DNA of 64,000 bases, from NCBI RefSeq assembly GCF_014905175.1, contig NC_057792.1, positions 13,061,321-13,125,320 of the forward strand, given 5' to 3'. Both the position numbers and the translations under genes were made by a program. Below, one piece after another: positions 10,506 through 21,595 of the stretch. How positions within the stretch are numbered: position 1 is the first letter of the stretch; each line of letters starts with the position of its first letter. Origin of the DNA: Aphidius gifuensis. Lineage: Eukaryota; Arthropoda; Insecta; Hymenoptera; Braconidae. The notes beneath the pieces are model-generated. The model was not told where the DNA came from and did no database searches. It saw nothing but the letters and a program-made list of their open reading frames with translations.

Positions 10506-11943
10506 GGGATGTGCGATACTTTTAAAAGTACTCGGTATCGATATATCGGATATTTTTTCTTTCAAATATCGGGTTGGAAAGTACTCGGTATATCGAATAT
10601 CGAGTACTTTTAAAATAAAAAAAAAGACCAATGTTCAATGAGTTATTTACTTTAATTATTATTTTATTCAAATATATCAGTAATAATATTATTTAATACC
10701 CGTAGGTCCTGTCTTTTATTTCAATTTAAATTGTTTTACATAAATTTTCTTTAGTAATATATTAATTAATCAAAGTGAAGATTAATAATAATGAACATTA
10801 ATAATATATATTAACATAAATGTATATATATATGTATGTATTGATATTTACGAAACAATATTTGATATTGGATAAAATTATTAAATATTTCAAATTAATA
10901 ACACTTTTTACCACTCTAATTTATGTCATTGTTTATAAAATAATATTTTTTGGTATGTTATTTGGAAATATATATTATTATATATTATAAAATTGCTGAA
11001 ATCCCCAATCTTCTCCGGTTAAAGAAGCTAAAAAAGTTAGTTCATTAACTTTTTTACCTAACATACGTGGACGTTTACGACTAATAATATCGACAGCTTT
11101 TAAAAATAATCGCTTAGAAGGAACAAAGCTTCCCTGAATAACTAAATAATAATAATAATAAAGCAACTTCATAAAGTTTTGGATTTTTAAATTTTAACAA
11201 TTTCAAACAATTTAATGAATGAGAATCCATAGGCACAACTGGTTCTTTCAAACATGTATTCAACTCAATTTCATCATCTCCTAACTCCTCATAATGTTGT
11301 GATGAAGCCAGTTCTTCATGAGACGACCATAAATTTTTTTTTTGTTCTTTGGGTGTTGAATTAACTTTTAGTACAACTATAGTTGTAGTATTTTTAATTA
11401 TTTGTGAACTACTCTTTCGAGTATCTACTACTGCCGAACCATTTTCGTGATGTAATTGTTTAAATCTTGGATCCAGCATCGTAGCAATCATCAACATTCT
11501 TTTTTTTTTAAATTCTTTAAATCTCGATGACATTGAGATTATTAATTGTTTTTTAAAAATTTTTCCACATTCAGTTGTTGGATTAACATTTGTAACACTT
11601 TTTTCAATACGATTTATCAATGGAATAATAATACTTGATGTAGGATAAGAGTTTTTGCTCATTTCAGTAATTGCATGTCCAATTAATTCCATTAATTAAA
11701 CACTGTCTATTAAAATTTCAAGCTCATGCTGTGTCAACTGATCAGGTATATTTCTTGAGTGACTTGCTCTCAATGTATTTGATACATGTTTTTCTAATAA
11801 TAAGAATCTCTCGATCATAATTAAAGTAGAGTTCCATCTTACAGGCATATCCTTTTTAAATTTCAAACAATCACCTTCTGCTGTTTCATCCAACTGTATT
11901 TGTAATCTTTCTAGCTCATCACTTGCTAAAGTACTATACAATA
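10504..11943 (-). mobile_element. truncated hAT transposon with broken transposase
   Basis: The minus strand encodes the C-terminal half of a hAT transposase. One part (11696-11941) contains VRWNSTLIMIERFLLLEKH, the conserved RWNST region. The next (about 11114-11695) contains MLDPRFKQLHHEN. The last (10978 to about 11160) contains FVPSKRLFLKAVDIISRKR, the hATC dimerisation motif. A TAA at 11696-11698 and a frameshift near an (ATT)n run at about 11150 break the frame, and the N-terminal half with the BED finger is missing. Downstream, TAGGGATGTGCGATAC at 10504 looks like a hAT terminal inverted repeat, followed by a subterminal hairpin (AAAAGTACTCG at about 10521 with CGAGTACTTTT at about 10601). 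The other end was not found, so the element is truncated near 11943. Confidence 0.8.
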
Positions 11944-11944
11944 A

Positions 11945-12048
11945 TTTTATTGTATAATAAAAAACACCAGTTTAGAACAGTTGAATTTGCTTCATTTATT
12001 TTATTGTACAATAAAAAACACCAGTTTAGAACAGTTAAATTTGCTTCA
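11945..12048 (+). repeat. 54-bp tandem duplication
   Basis: A unit containing TTTTATTGTATAATAAAAAA and CACCAGTTTAGAACAG occurs at 11945-11998 and again at 11999-12048 with few differences. It sits exactly at the junction between the hAT fragment and the RNase H fragment, so it may mark a repair or insertion event. Confidence 0.75.
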
Positions 12049-12215
12049 GTATTTACAGCTGAATCAATGGCTATAATGGAAACACTGAATATAATAGAAC
12101 AAATGGAACCAGGACAATACACAATTTTCTCAGATTCAAGTAGTGCACTAGCAAGTATAAAATACAACACCAAATTATCAACACCAGATCAAAAACTAGA
12201 ACTGGTGGTCTATTT
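12010..12215 (+). pseudogene. RNase H fragment of a non-LTR retrotransposon
   Basis: The translated segment has ASVFTAESMAIMETLNII followed by YTIFSDSSSALASIK, the typical E-x-x-A and F-S-D-S-x-S-A-L core of the RNase H domain found at the end of ORF2 in Jockey/R1/I-type retrotransposons. Nothing else of that element is present. It merges directly into the polymerase fragment near 12200. Confidence 0.65.
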
Positions 12216-13095
12216 ACAGGTTATATAAATAAATTTTTGAAAATAAAACAAGAAGCTAGCGGTTGGCCTGTAGAGTGCGTTGACGACGCATCAAAACAAG
12301 CATACATCGATAATTATAGTAAAGTAGAGGGAATTGATTTAGATCCTACGAAAATTGAAAAAAATCCTGGTTTACGTCAAGTTAGTAAAAATAATTTAAA
12401 TTCACTTTGGGGTAGGCTAGCTACGGATAATATTTATTATATGTACAATATTATTTAAAATATTCAAGATTTTAATAAAATTATTGAAAATGCCAATATT
12501 AAAGTTTCTTGCATAACTATTATCGATGATGATACACTATTTGTCAATTGGAAATATGTTGAAAGTTGTGATAGAACTGATAGCTCAACTAATCCAAATC
12601 TAGGCGCATTCACGACTGCGCATGCGCGCTTAGAATTATACAAATATCTTGATGAAGTTCGGTCGCAAGTATTGTATGTTGATACTGACTCTATAGTTTT
12701 ATTTCTGAGAATGAAAATGATAAACTTCCATTAGGTAATTATTTAGGTGATCTCACTGATGAGCTTGATGGTGGTTACATAAAAACTTTTATTTCTGGGG
12801 GCCCTAAATTTTATAGTTATATTGCTGAAAAACCTGATGGTACAATAAGTAAAGTATGTAAATTAAAAGGTGTACGACTTGACGTTAATGCTCAAAAATT
12901 AGTCAAGTATGATATTTATAAGACTTTAACTGATGGTGAAAACGACAAAATTATCGTAACTTGTGACTCAATACGTAGAACTAAAGAACGTGATGTACAT
13001 ACAATAACAGAATCGAAAATTGTACGTGTTACCGGATTGAAAAGGAATTTTACGGCTAACATGAATAATACATTACTGTATGGTTATAATACTAT
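12201..13095 (+). pseudogene. Polinton family B DNA polymerase, C-terminal fragment
   Basis: Residues TGGLFTGYINKFLKIKQEAS match the corresponding part of the polymerase at 34 kb (GLFTGYINTFLKIKQEASG). A motif B region (KNNLNSLWGRL) and motif C (YVDTDSIV, near 12690) are visible. The C-terminus contains GGPKFYSYIAEKPDG and VCKLKGVRLD. A TAA at 12456-12458 interrupts the frame and a one-base slip near 12705 moves the rest to another frame. Exonuclease motifs and motif A are absent. It is a dead copy of protein-primed Polinton polymerase. The next recognisable piece downstream is a packaging ATPase fragment at 16.5 kb, the same gene order as in the 28-37 kb element. Confidence 0.8.
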
Positions 13096-13179
13096 GTATA
13101 ATAGCGTATGTGTATTCTCTATTGTGACAATGTTTACTGTTACAACTAAACATTATTCATCATTTTGTTTGTTCCTTCC

Positions 13180-16100
13180 ATATTTTTCCTTCAGTAAATT
13201 TAGTATCTTTACTTGGTTTATTAAATTATTTTTATTCAAATTTTATTTTACTTCATAATCACTGTCGTCTGCTAATGTTCGTGCTCGAATCGTATCACTG
13301 TATTGAATTTTTAATGTTCTCAAATTGGTTAAAAATGATAGATGTTTTTTTTTTTTCTATTGATGATGTGATGTTGTTGCATTAATTTTGTTTTTATTTT
13401 TATGACATTAATTTTTGGTTATTATATGTTGTTTTTAATTTGACTGAAATGAATTCTGATTATTCTCCACATTATTATATCTTAGGTCACATATATTGTA
13501 TTATTCTCTCTTGTTTTTTTTTAATCTTGTCATTTCATTTTCATTTTTGTGATTTATTTGATAATTTCTCTTAGATTTCCATTCGCATATTAAGAGGGGT
13601 AACATGATTGAAATCATATTTTTTATTATATGTATAGTGGTTATTCTTTCATTTTTTTCCATATTTATTATATTTTTCGTTATATTTAGTGATTTTTCCA
13701 TGATATTTTGCTATATTTTTCTATATTTTCCTTCATGTTTACTGATGTTTCCCCGAAATTTTCCCATTTCATCGTGTTTAGATTAATTAAGGGACTTTCG
13801 AGAGATCTACTATGGCTGGAGGGGAGGGGGGGAGAACTTAGTTGATATGTTCCGATATGTTCCGGGTCGAACCACATGTCTGTCGGTCCCAGACTGACCG
13901 GATTTTTATTCTTTTTATTTTTTAAACAAAATACAATAAGTTGATAAGTTTTAAACATTACTCTGTTTTTTATGGCTACTTCGTGAAACGACAAACTTTA
14001 GAATAACATATGACTAACACTTTGATTTTATATTTTTTCTAAAATACTTTAAACAACGATTTAATTTATGTACTTATAATAGCTTTTTTACAAACTCGAA
14101 TATTCACACACATGGTCAACTCATGCATAGATTTTTTGAGTGAAAATCACGTAACAAATAAAACCATAAACTCAAGTTTCTCTTTGGTACTATTATAACA
14201 TATTTTTTAAAACATTATTTGTCAAGAATTAGAGAAAATCTCACATCTGTCAAACAACTGCACTAACGTATTTTCGATACACAGAATGATCGTAAAATCG
14301 ACAATAAAAAAGTAAATTTATAACTTTTTTAAATAAACTAAATTCATGAAAACGTCTTGGACTTTCCGGTCGTAAAATCTATATTTTTTGTTTACACATG
14401 GTATTTTTTATGTCACCCTTTGGACCACACAAGGCCCAATTTTATGTCTAAAAATCCCACCACCTACACCTAGTTTTTCACCCTCTCTTGAACTAATTTT
14501 TGACCAATTAAAACTAATTTTTTAACTAAGTACACACCCATTTTTTGGACTTAACAATTTTCAACAAACTGAGAAATCAGTTGCTCTTCAACACTCGTTT
14601 ACGTAACATCTCTAATTAATATTGATTCGCGTAAACGGAATTTCTTTATACTTACAATATAAAATAGTAGTGTCTCTCCATGACAACACTTTTTAGAGTC
14701 AACTCAATAAACAATATATAATACAATTAATTATAATTTTAGTGAAATAATAAAGTGAATATTAATAGAATTTAAGCCACAGTGTTTGGATTTATTGAAA
14801 GTGTTATTCCTATTATTTCAAGTTACAACCTATCCTCCACATCCTTTGATAGCCCTGTATCAAACATAAGGCCTTACAACCCTTGTGAAATTATCGTGGT
14901 ATATTTGGATACGTGGTGCGATACACTATATATATCATAATTTTTTTCGTATTTACTGATTTTTCTCTGATATTGACATATTTTTTTCTACATTCTCCTT
15001 TATACTTACTGATATTTTTCCATATACATATATCGTATTTTTCTTTATATTCAGTGATTTTTCTTTCATATTTACTGATAATTTCTATATTTATTGTATT
15101 TTTCTTCATATTCAGTGAGTTTTCCTTGATATTTACTGATATTTCCCTGATATTTTCTCATAATTATCGGATTTTTCTTTATATTTAGCGATTTTTTCTT
15201 TATATTCAGTGATTTTTCCTTTATGTTTACTGATATTTTCCCATATTTATCGTTTTTTCTTTACATTCCCTGATTTTTATTTGATATTTTCTTATTTTTT
15301 TCTACCTTTTCCTTTATATTTACTGATATTCTCCCATATGTATCGTATTTTTCTTGATATTCCGTGATTTTCTCCTACATATTTACTGGTATTTCTCATA
15401 TTTATCCTATTTTTCTTTGTATTCAGTAAGTTTTCATTGATATTTACCAATATTTCCCTGATATTTTCTCATAATTATCGGAGTTGTCTTTACATTCAGC
15501 GCTTTTTTTTTCAGATTTACTGATATTCTTTGATATTTATCGGTTTTTCTTTATATTCAGTGACTTTTTCTTCATATTTACTGATATTTTTCCATATATA
15601 TCGTATTTTTCTTTATATTCAGTAAGTTTTCCTCCATATTCACTGAAATTTCCCCATAATTATCGGATATTTCTTTATATTCAGCGATTTTCTTTATATT
15701 CAGTAATTTTTCTTTTATATTTGCTGATATTTTCCTATTTTTTTCTACATTATTCTTTTCATTCACTGATATTTTCCCATATGTATCGTGTTTTTCTTAA
15801 TATTCAGTGATTTTTCCTTCATATTTACTAATATTTTCGATATTTATCGTATTTGTCATTATATTCAGTAAGTTTTCCTTAATATTTACTGATATTTTCC
15901 CGATTTTTTCTCATAACTATGAGAGTTTTCTTTATATTTACCCCTTTTTTTTATATTTACTGATGTTTTTCAATATTTATCGGTTTTTTCTTCATATTCA
16001 GAAATTTTTTCTTTATATTCAGTAATTTTTCCTCTATATTTGCTGATATTTTCCCATATTTATCGTTTTTTTCTACATTTTTCTTTAGATTTACTGATAT

Positions 16101-16545
16101 TTTCCCATATGTATTGTATTTTTCTTCATATCCAGTGATTTTTGCTTCATATTTACTTATATTTTCCATATTTATCGTATTTTTCTTTATATTCAGTAAG
16201 TTTACCTTGATATTCGCTGATATTTCCCTGATATTTTTCCATAATTATGAGAGTTTTCTTTATATTTAGCGCTTTTTTCTTTATATTCACTGATATTTTT
16301 CCATATTTATCGGTTTTTTCTTTATATTCAGTAATTTTTCCTACATATTTACTGATATTTTCCCATATTTATTGTTTTTTCTTCATATTCAGTGATTTTT
16401 CTATATTTTCCTTCATATCAAATGATGTTCCCCATATTTATCGTATTTAGATTAAGGGACTTAGAAACTTTTCGGGGGGGGGGGGGCTCCAGATGAAAAG
16501 CGAAAACAATAAGAAATTAAAATTCCCTAAAAAAAAAAGTTAATC
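13180..16545 (+). repeat. left arm of large inverted repeat, satellite-filled
   Basis: The outer end (about 13180-13283, with CACTGTCGTCTGCTAATG) is the reverse complement of about 19697-19800. The inner end (16452-16545, with CAGATGAAAAGCGAAAACAA) is the reverse complement of about 18752-18835. From about 13600-13760 and 14930-16450 it is filled with an irregular repeat made of TTTTCTTTATATTCAGTGA, CATATTTACTGATA and TTTTCCCATATTTATCG sub-motifs. G-tracts of nine or more near 13835 and 16475 each follow an AGGGACTT motif. The interval 13990-14880 is non-repetitive and non-coding. Hydrophobic reading frames in the satellite are artefacts. Confidence 0.75.
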
Positions 16546-16845
16546 ATAATGGATGATTTAATGCGTGAAAGTAGTAGTGGTTTGTCTGTATTAGATATAT
16601 TTACCAAGGGCTCACATCACCGCCATTTGAGTGTATTATTATTATCACAAAATTTATTTCATGGGGGAAAATTCTATAGAGAAATTTCTTTGAATACAAA
16701 TTATATTGTTGTTTTTAAAAATCCTCGTGACAAAGCTCAAATTTTTTCATCTTGCTAGGCAAATATCACCAATGAATACAAAATTTATTAAAGAAGCTTA
16801 TTTAGATGCTACATCAGCGCCAGTAGTATACGTAGGAGAGTTCTG
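16546..16845 (+). pseudogene. Polinton packaging ATPase fragment
   Basis: The sequence encodes IIMDDLMRESSSGLSV (Walker B-type IMDD), then FTKGSHHRHLSVLLLSQNLF and SLNTNYIVVFKNPRDKAQ. These match the C-terminal half of the FtsK/A32-like genome-packaging ATPase at 31.4-32.0 kb. A frameshift near 16735 moves the remainder (ARQISPMNTKFIKEAYLDAT) to another frame. The Walker A half is missing because the left repeat arm ends at its upstream edge. At about 16842 it stops at GC-rich foreign sequence. Confidence 0.8.
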
Positions 16846-17023
16846 GACCAGCCCCCCGCCATGCCCCCCGAAACCCGCGACCCCCCACTGTGATTCACGG
16901 GTGATTTCCCGGAATCCACCAGGTCTCGCCACAGGGGTCCGCGAATTAATTAATTAATTAGTGCACTATCGCCATGGGGGTCCCGATTTTTTTTTTAAGA
17001 TGTCATGATGGAAGATCATTATT

Positions 17024-17054
<31 letters not shown>

Positions 17055-17520
17055 TTGAATTATTATTATTTTTTTCTACTGACGTTATAATGTTTATATA
17101 ATTATTATTATTTTTTTCATAGGAGAGCATCTTGAATTTTTAAATTTTTAAATTTTTAAATGGCCGCGGAATATGCTGGTAAAATAGTTTTCAATTTTTT
17201 CGATTTTTTAAATTTTTCAAATGCCTGCAGAATATATCGATAAAATAGTTTCTATTTTCTCTGCAAGAGGGCACTGCAGTTTTACTATGATTTTATCTAC
17301 GTTTTCCCTGAACTATTTTCTTCCAGTCCGGTTCTTTGAGTGATGCGTTTATTTGATAAAACTTTTAAAGAAAAAAATAAAATAATTTCGTGAAACATAA
17401 TAATAAAAGGGTAAGTGATTTATTTTATCAATTGATTAATTTATTTCCTATTCTATTGTTTTTCTGTATTTATTTATTTATTGGTGTGGTTTTCTTTGTT
17501 TTTTTATTATATTTTATCTC
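16842..17520. other. GC-rich scrap then AT-rich DNA, no gene
   Basis: A C-rich 120-base block (16842-16960) of unknown origin abuts the ATPase fragment. It is followed by an AATT repeat, an ATTT microsatellite (about 17028-17056) and AT-rich DNA with two similar TGGTAAAATAGTTTT-like blocks near 17175 and 17230. No coding signal is seen. Confidence 0.5.
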
Positions 17521-17524
17521 TTCT

Positions 17525-18165
17525 GAACATGTGCTTGAGAATTGCATCATCAAGCACATGTTCTAACCTTTCTTTTTATTGTTTTTATCATTAATTTTAT
17601 ATTTTATTGTATTTTCTTTTAATTTATTTTATTTTATTTATTCTTTTTATTTAATAAATTTGCAGTTTTTTATTATATTTTTTTCTTTTCTGAACATATG
17701 TGCAATTTTTTTTTTACGCACGTGTTTGGCAAAGAAAAAATATAATAGAGAAACTGCTTATTAATTATATAAAAAGAATAAATAAAATAAAATAAATTAA
17801 AAGAAAATACTATAAAAAATATAAAATTAATGTGAAAAACGAAAAAGATTGATTAGAATACATACATGAGGAAATTGCATCACTCAACCACGTGTTCTCT
17901 TCAATCTTTTTTGTTTTTTCTTTTCGATTTGATTGTATTTTCTTTTAATTTATTTTATTTAATTTATTCTTTTTATTTAATAAATTTGCAGTTTTTTTAT
18001 TATATTTTTTTTCTTTTCTAAACACGTGTGCAATTTTTTTTACGCACGTGTTTTGTAAAGAAAAAAATATAATAGAAAAACCGCTAATTAATTATATAAA
18101 AAGAATAAATTAAATAAAATAAATTAAGAGAAAATACAATAAAAAATATAAAATGCATCTCTTAA
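17525..18165. repeat. two adjacent palindromic elements plus a perfect hairpin
   Basis: A perfect 14-base stem (GAACATGTGCTTGA at 17525-17538 with its complement at 17550-17563) is followed by two related palindromes of roughly 260 bases (about 17578-17835 and 17905-18160). In each, the left arm passes through TTTTAATTTATTTTATTT and TTTGCAGTTTTT, and the right arm carries the complement, around a centre containing ACGCACGTGT. The two palindromes are direct copies of each other. They look like tandem MITEs or an expanded cruciform. Confidence 0.7.
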
Positions 18166-18187
18166 TTTATTTTATTTTCAATTCCAG

Positions 18188-20839
18188 AGAGCATGTCTAT
18201 GGAAGAGGCTCCTGAAGCATCGTATCAGAGAGAAGATCCTCATGTTGATCAGGTTGGAGAGAGAGTACGAGGAAATAATTGAAGTGGTCAGAGTGCCTCT
18301 CCGTATTTCCCCAGGTAATTTTTTATATTTTTATAATTTTTTTATTTTCAATTATTTTATGAATTTCATTTACTAATTTCAATATATAAATTTTTTTTTT
18401 TTTTGTTGCAGATGAAGGAGACGTTGGATATGATGCTGGTGATGAGACAGCAATGGAAGATGAGGTAATTTTTTTCTTATTTTTTCTAATTCATTTATCA
18501 TTTTATTTTTCAATTTTTATTTCATTTTTTTCTTTTTCAGGATGACAATCAGGAGGTGCAAAATCATGAGGTATTCCCAAAAAAAAAAAAAAGAAAAATC
18601 GATTAATTTATTAATTACAATTAAAAAATAAAATAAAAAATGGAATTCAATTCAGTAGAGTCATTGCATTTCCTTTTATAGAGTTTTTTTTTTTTTTTTT
18701 TTTTATATTTTTTTCTGTAGAGTCATTGCATTTCTTTTTAATTTATTATTGATTTTTTTAGGGAATTTTAATTTCCTATTGTTTTCGCTTTTCATCTGGA
18801 CCCCCCCCCCTTCCTGATAGGGAACATCATTAAATATGAAGGAAAATATAGAAAAATCACTGAATATAAAGAAAAAAAACGATAAATATTGGAAAATATC
18901 AGTAAATGTAAAGAAAAATATAGGAAAAAAAAAAGGAAATCATCGAAGAAAAATCAGTGAATATAAAGGAAAAAACGATAAAAATGGGAAAATATCAGTG
19001 AATATAAAGAAAAAAACGATAAGTAAGGGAACATATCAATTATGCCCCCCCCCCGCCCGCCGAAAATTTTCTAAGTCCCTTCATTAATCTCAACACGATG
19101 AATATGGAAAATGAAGAAAAATATAGGAAAATAAAGAATATATAAACGAATAAACAAAAATATAGAAGAATCACTGAATATAAAGAAAAATACGATAATT
19201 ATAGGAAAATATTAGAAAAATATCAGTAAACAAAAAAGAAATGTATAGCAAAATATCATGGTAAAATCATATTTTTCAACAAGATTTTTCAACAAAAAGA
19301 TTTAAAAAAAAATTATTAACATGATAAATTATTAAATATTCAATTTAAACAAAATATATACGATCACTGGAGGATTAGTGAGAAAAATCAATGAACAATA
19401 CCCATCAATAAATAATAAAGAAATAATGATACCACTAGAAGCTAATATAAAATTCGATGACGATGAGGAAAATGAAAATATACCAAACATTAATTTCAAG
19501 TTTAAAAAAATACAAGAAATTGTACATCTACCAATTAATTCATTTGCAGGCAAAATAATTTTAGCAAAAAAAAAAAAAAAAAATTTAATAGTAATAATGA
19601 CATTATTTAGATATCATCGCAATCATAATAGCAATAAATAAAGTGGAATTTATATATGCAATGTCAGGACGGTTATTAAAATAAAGAAGAATAACATTAG
19701 CAGACGACAGTGATTATGAAGTAAAATAACATTTAAATGAAAAAAAGTTTGATTAAACTAAATAAAGATAATAAGTTTACCAAAGAAAATATATTTTAGA
19801 TTGAACTAACTATATGGAATGAAAAGGCAGAAAATTTCTAGGAAAAAAAGGGTGATGTGATAGTATTAAAGGAATTGAAAATAAATTAATATAAAAAAAT
19901 TAAAAATATAATGACGACTTCAGCAACAACTAAAACGTTAGATCCTGATTCAACCGAGAGAAAAAAGTAAATAGAATAAAAACAATCGAACTCGACAATT
20001 TTGTAATAAATATTTAACATTGACAGGCTAAAATAATAGTACAACAAAATGAATGAAAACAGAAAGTTTAAAAAGTTAGAAGAAAGCGATTCTGGACATG
20101 GAGATGACCCATTAGAAGGAACAAGCAAAATGAATGAAAATTAAATAAATTTTAGCTGTAACAATAATCATTGTAACAATAGAGAATGAAATAAATTTGT
20201 AGTCACGAATATTAATATATATTAAAGAAGAAATTAAAATTCCCCCCGCAGGGAAGGCACAGTTGGTTCAGCAACTGTATGATCATTTTTATTTATACAT
20301 ATTGCTTTTTTACTTAGTCCAAAAAGTTTTTTAGTACAGTTTTCTTCGCATTTCTTTTTTAGAATTTCTTTTTTTTCGTATTTTTATTCAGTAGAGTTAT
20401 TGCATTTCCTTTTTTTAGAGTTTTTTGTATTTTGTTCAGTAGAGTCATTGCATTTCCTTTTTTATTTATTATTTATTTTCAGTAACCAGAGACACACGTG
20501 ATCAAGAATATGAAGAGGAAGATGATGATGATGATGATGATGATAATGTAATACATTGTAAGTATTTTTTTAATTATTTTTTATTTTTCAATGTTTTTTC
20601 AATTAAATATTTTAATTCATTGTTGTTTTTTTTTCAGTAACCAGAGACACATGGGAACAAGAATATGAAGATGACGATGATGATGATGATGCAGACACTG
20701 TCATTTCAGAACCAGAGGAGCTGGTTCGGAGAGTCGAGAATGCAGATTTCTATAATTGCTGCTATATTCTGAGTGAGAGGTCCAGTGGGGGACGAATTTG
20801 TCGTGACCCAATGTGGTCACAAGATTATTTGTTTTTTTA
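18188..20839 (+). CDS. unrecognised acidic multi-exon gene, interrupted
   Basis: Splice-bounded segments at 18188-18314, 18412-18463 and 18541-18570 read in one phase as LKHRIREKILMLIRLERE, then GDVGYDAGDETAMEDE, then DDNQEVQNHE. Two further exons (20481-20559 and 20638-20839) are near-copies of each other at the start (TRDT.(D/E)QEYE followed by an aspartate run). The last ends ICRDPMWSQDYLFF. The two groups are separated by the right arm of the large inverted repeat, which lies between repeated CAGTAGAGTCATTGCATTTC blocks. The phase between the groups does not fit directly, so one gene or two is uncertain. I do not recognise the protein. The acidic repeats suggest a nuclear or viral accessory protein. 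Confidence 0.35.
18650..20475 (+). repeat. four copies of a CAGTAGAGTCATTGCATTTC block
   Basis: The block occurs near 18654, 18717, 20389 and 20439, as two pairs. Each pair sits beside a TAGAGTTTTTT run and ends in TTTATTATT(G)ATTTT. The pairs flank the right arm of the inverted repeat, which suggests the arm inserted into, or duplicated, one intron. Confidence 0.65.
18752..19800 (-). repeat. right arm of large inverted repeat
   Basis: Read on the minus strand this interval repeats the left arm in the same order. The outer block (19697-19800) is followed by satellite (19090-19270), a C/G-tract with AGGGACTT (19045-19080), more satellite (18831-19020), then a second C-tract and the inner block GCGAAAACAATAGGAAATTA. 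It carries far fewer satellite units than the left arm. A plus-strand frame at 19378-19641 is lysine- and glutamate-rich and not recognised. Confidence 0.7.
19801..20480. other. AT-rich DNA, no gene seen
   Basis: No open frame with coding character is present. It contains a short GC-richer block at 20243-20280 (CCCGCAGGGAAGGCACAG) and the second pair of CAGTAGAGTCATTGC blocks that precede the acidic exon. Confidence 0.5.
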
Positions 20840-21068
20840 AATATTGATTAAATAAATAAATAATTTCACATTTTTTAAGTATGTTGTTTTTTTTTAGATA
20901 ATCCTCTGGTTTTTTATTTTTTTGAATTAAATATTTTCCTGTTTCTGAACTTAGTGAGTGTTGATAAAAGGTATTGAAAATGTCGCTAGTAGTATATGAA
21001 AAAAAAAAAAAAAGTGGCGCTAGTGTGATGGTGTCGCTAGTGGTCAACAAAAAAGTAGGGATAAAGCT

Positions 21069-21595
21069 ATATAAATGATAGTACATCCAACTCATTCTTC
21101 TAACAAATTCACTGTGGTCTGCTGTCAAAACGATATAGTTATAAAAATATCAGGTGAGTCTTAACCACAATTTAATAATCAATGAGTATTTCAATAATCC
21201 TAAGATATTTCATAAAATTTCTTAATAAACTATCCTTAGATTTTCACTAGCTATCATTCTATAACGATATTTTTTGCACCGGATTGGTATTTTTCAATAT
21301 AAAAAATAACCTCAAATTTTTTTGTTGTAATCCATCATTATCTTGTCAATTTTCTGAATATTTTTCCAAAAGTTTCAAGTCCATTATTCTTAGATTTTCA
21401 CTAGCTATCATTTTACATGAATATTTTTCTATAAAAAAAATAACCTCAAAATCTTTTTATAATCCATCATTATCTTTGCAATTTTTGCATATTTTTTGAA
21501 ATTTTTTAAGTCAATTATCAATAGTTGTTCACTTGCAATCATTCTACATTAATATTTTTTGATTTTTAGGTTAATCAAACAAATATTAAAATAAA
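21069..21595 (+). promoter_or_regulatory. TATA promoter and repeat-filled 5'-UTR intron of the 21.6-kb polymerase
   Basis: TATATAAA at 21069-21076 is followed by a leader exon that ends at CAG|GTGAGTC (21153/21154). The intron ends at TTTTTAG (21569), leaving a 26-base leader before the ATG at 21596. The intron consists of about three units of about 150 bases starting TTTTCACTAGCTATCATT (near 21237, 21391 and a diverged third near 21525). The same plan (TATA, short leader, leader intron, ATG) is seen at 53.27-53.44 kb. Confidence 0.65.

Noticed and set aside
14913..16450. Several hydrophobic plus-strand reading frames rich in Phe, Ile, Tyr and Ser
   Set aside because: They are translations of the TTTTCTTTATATTCAGTGA satellite; the pattern repeats with the DNA unit, and the minus-strand frames are equally open.
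13600..16450. CRISPR array
   Set aside because: Repeat units are degenerate and contiguous without unique spacers, and the genome is eukaryotic.
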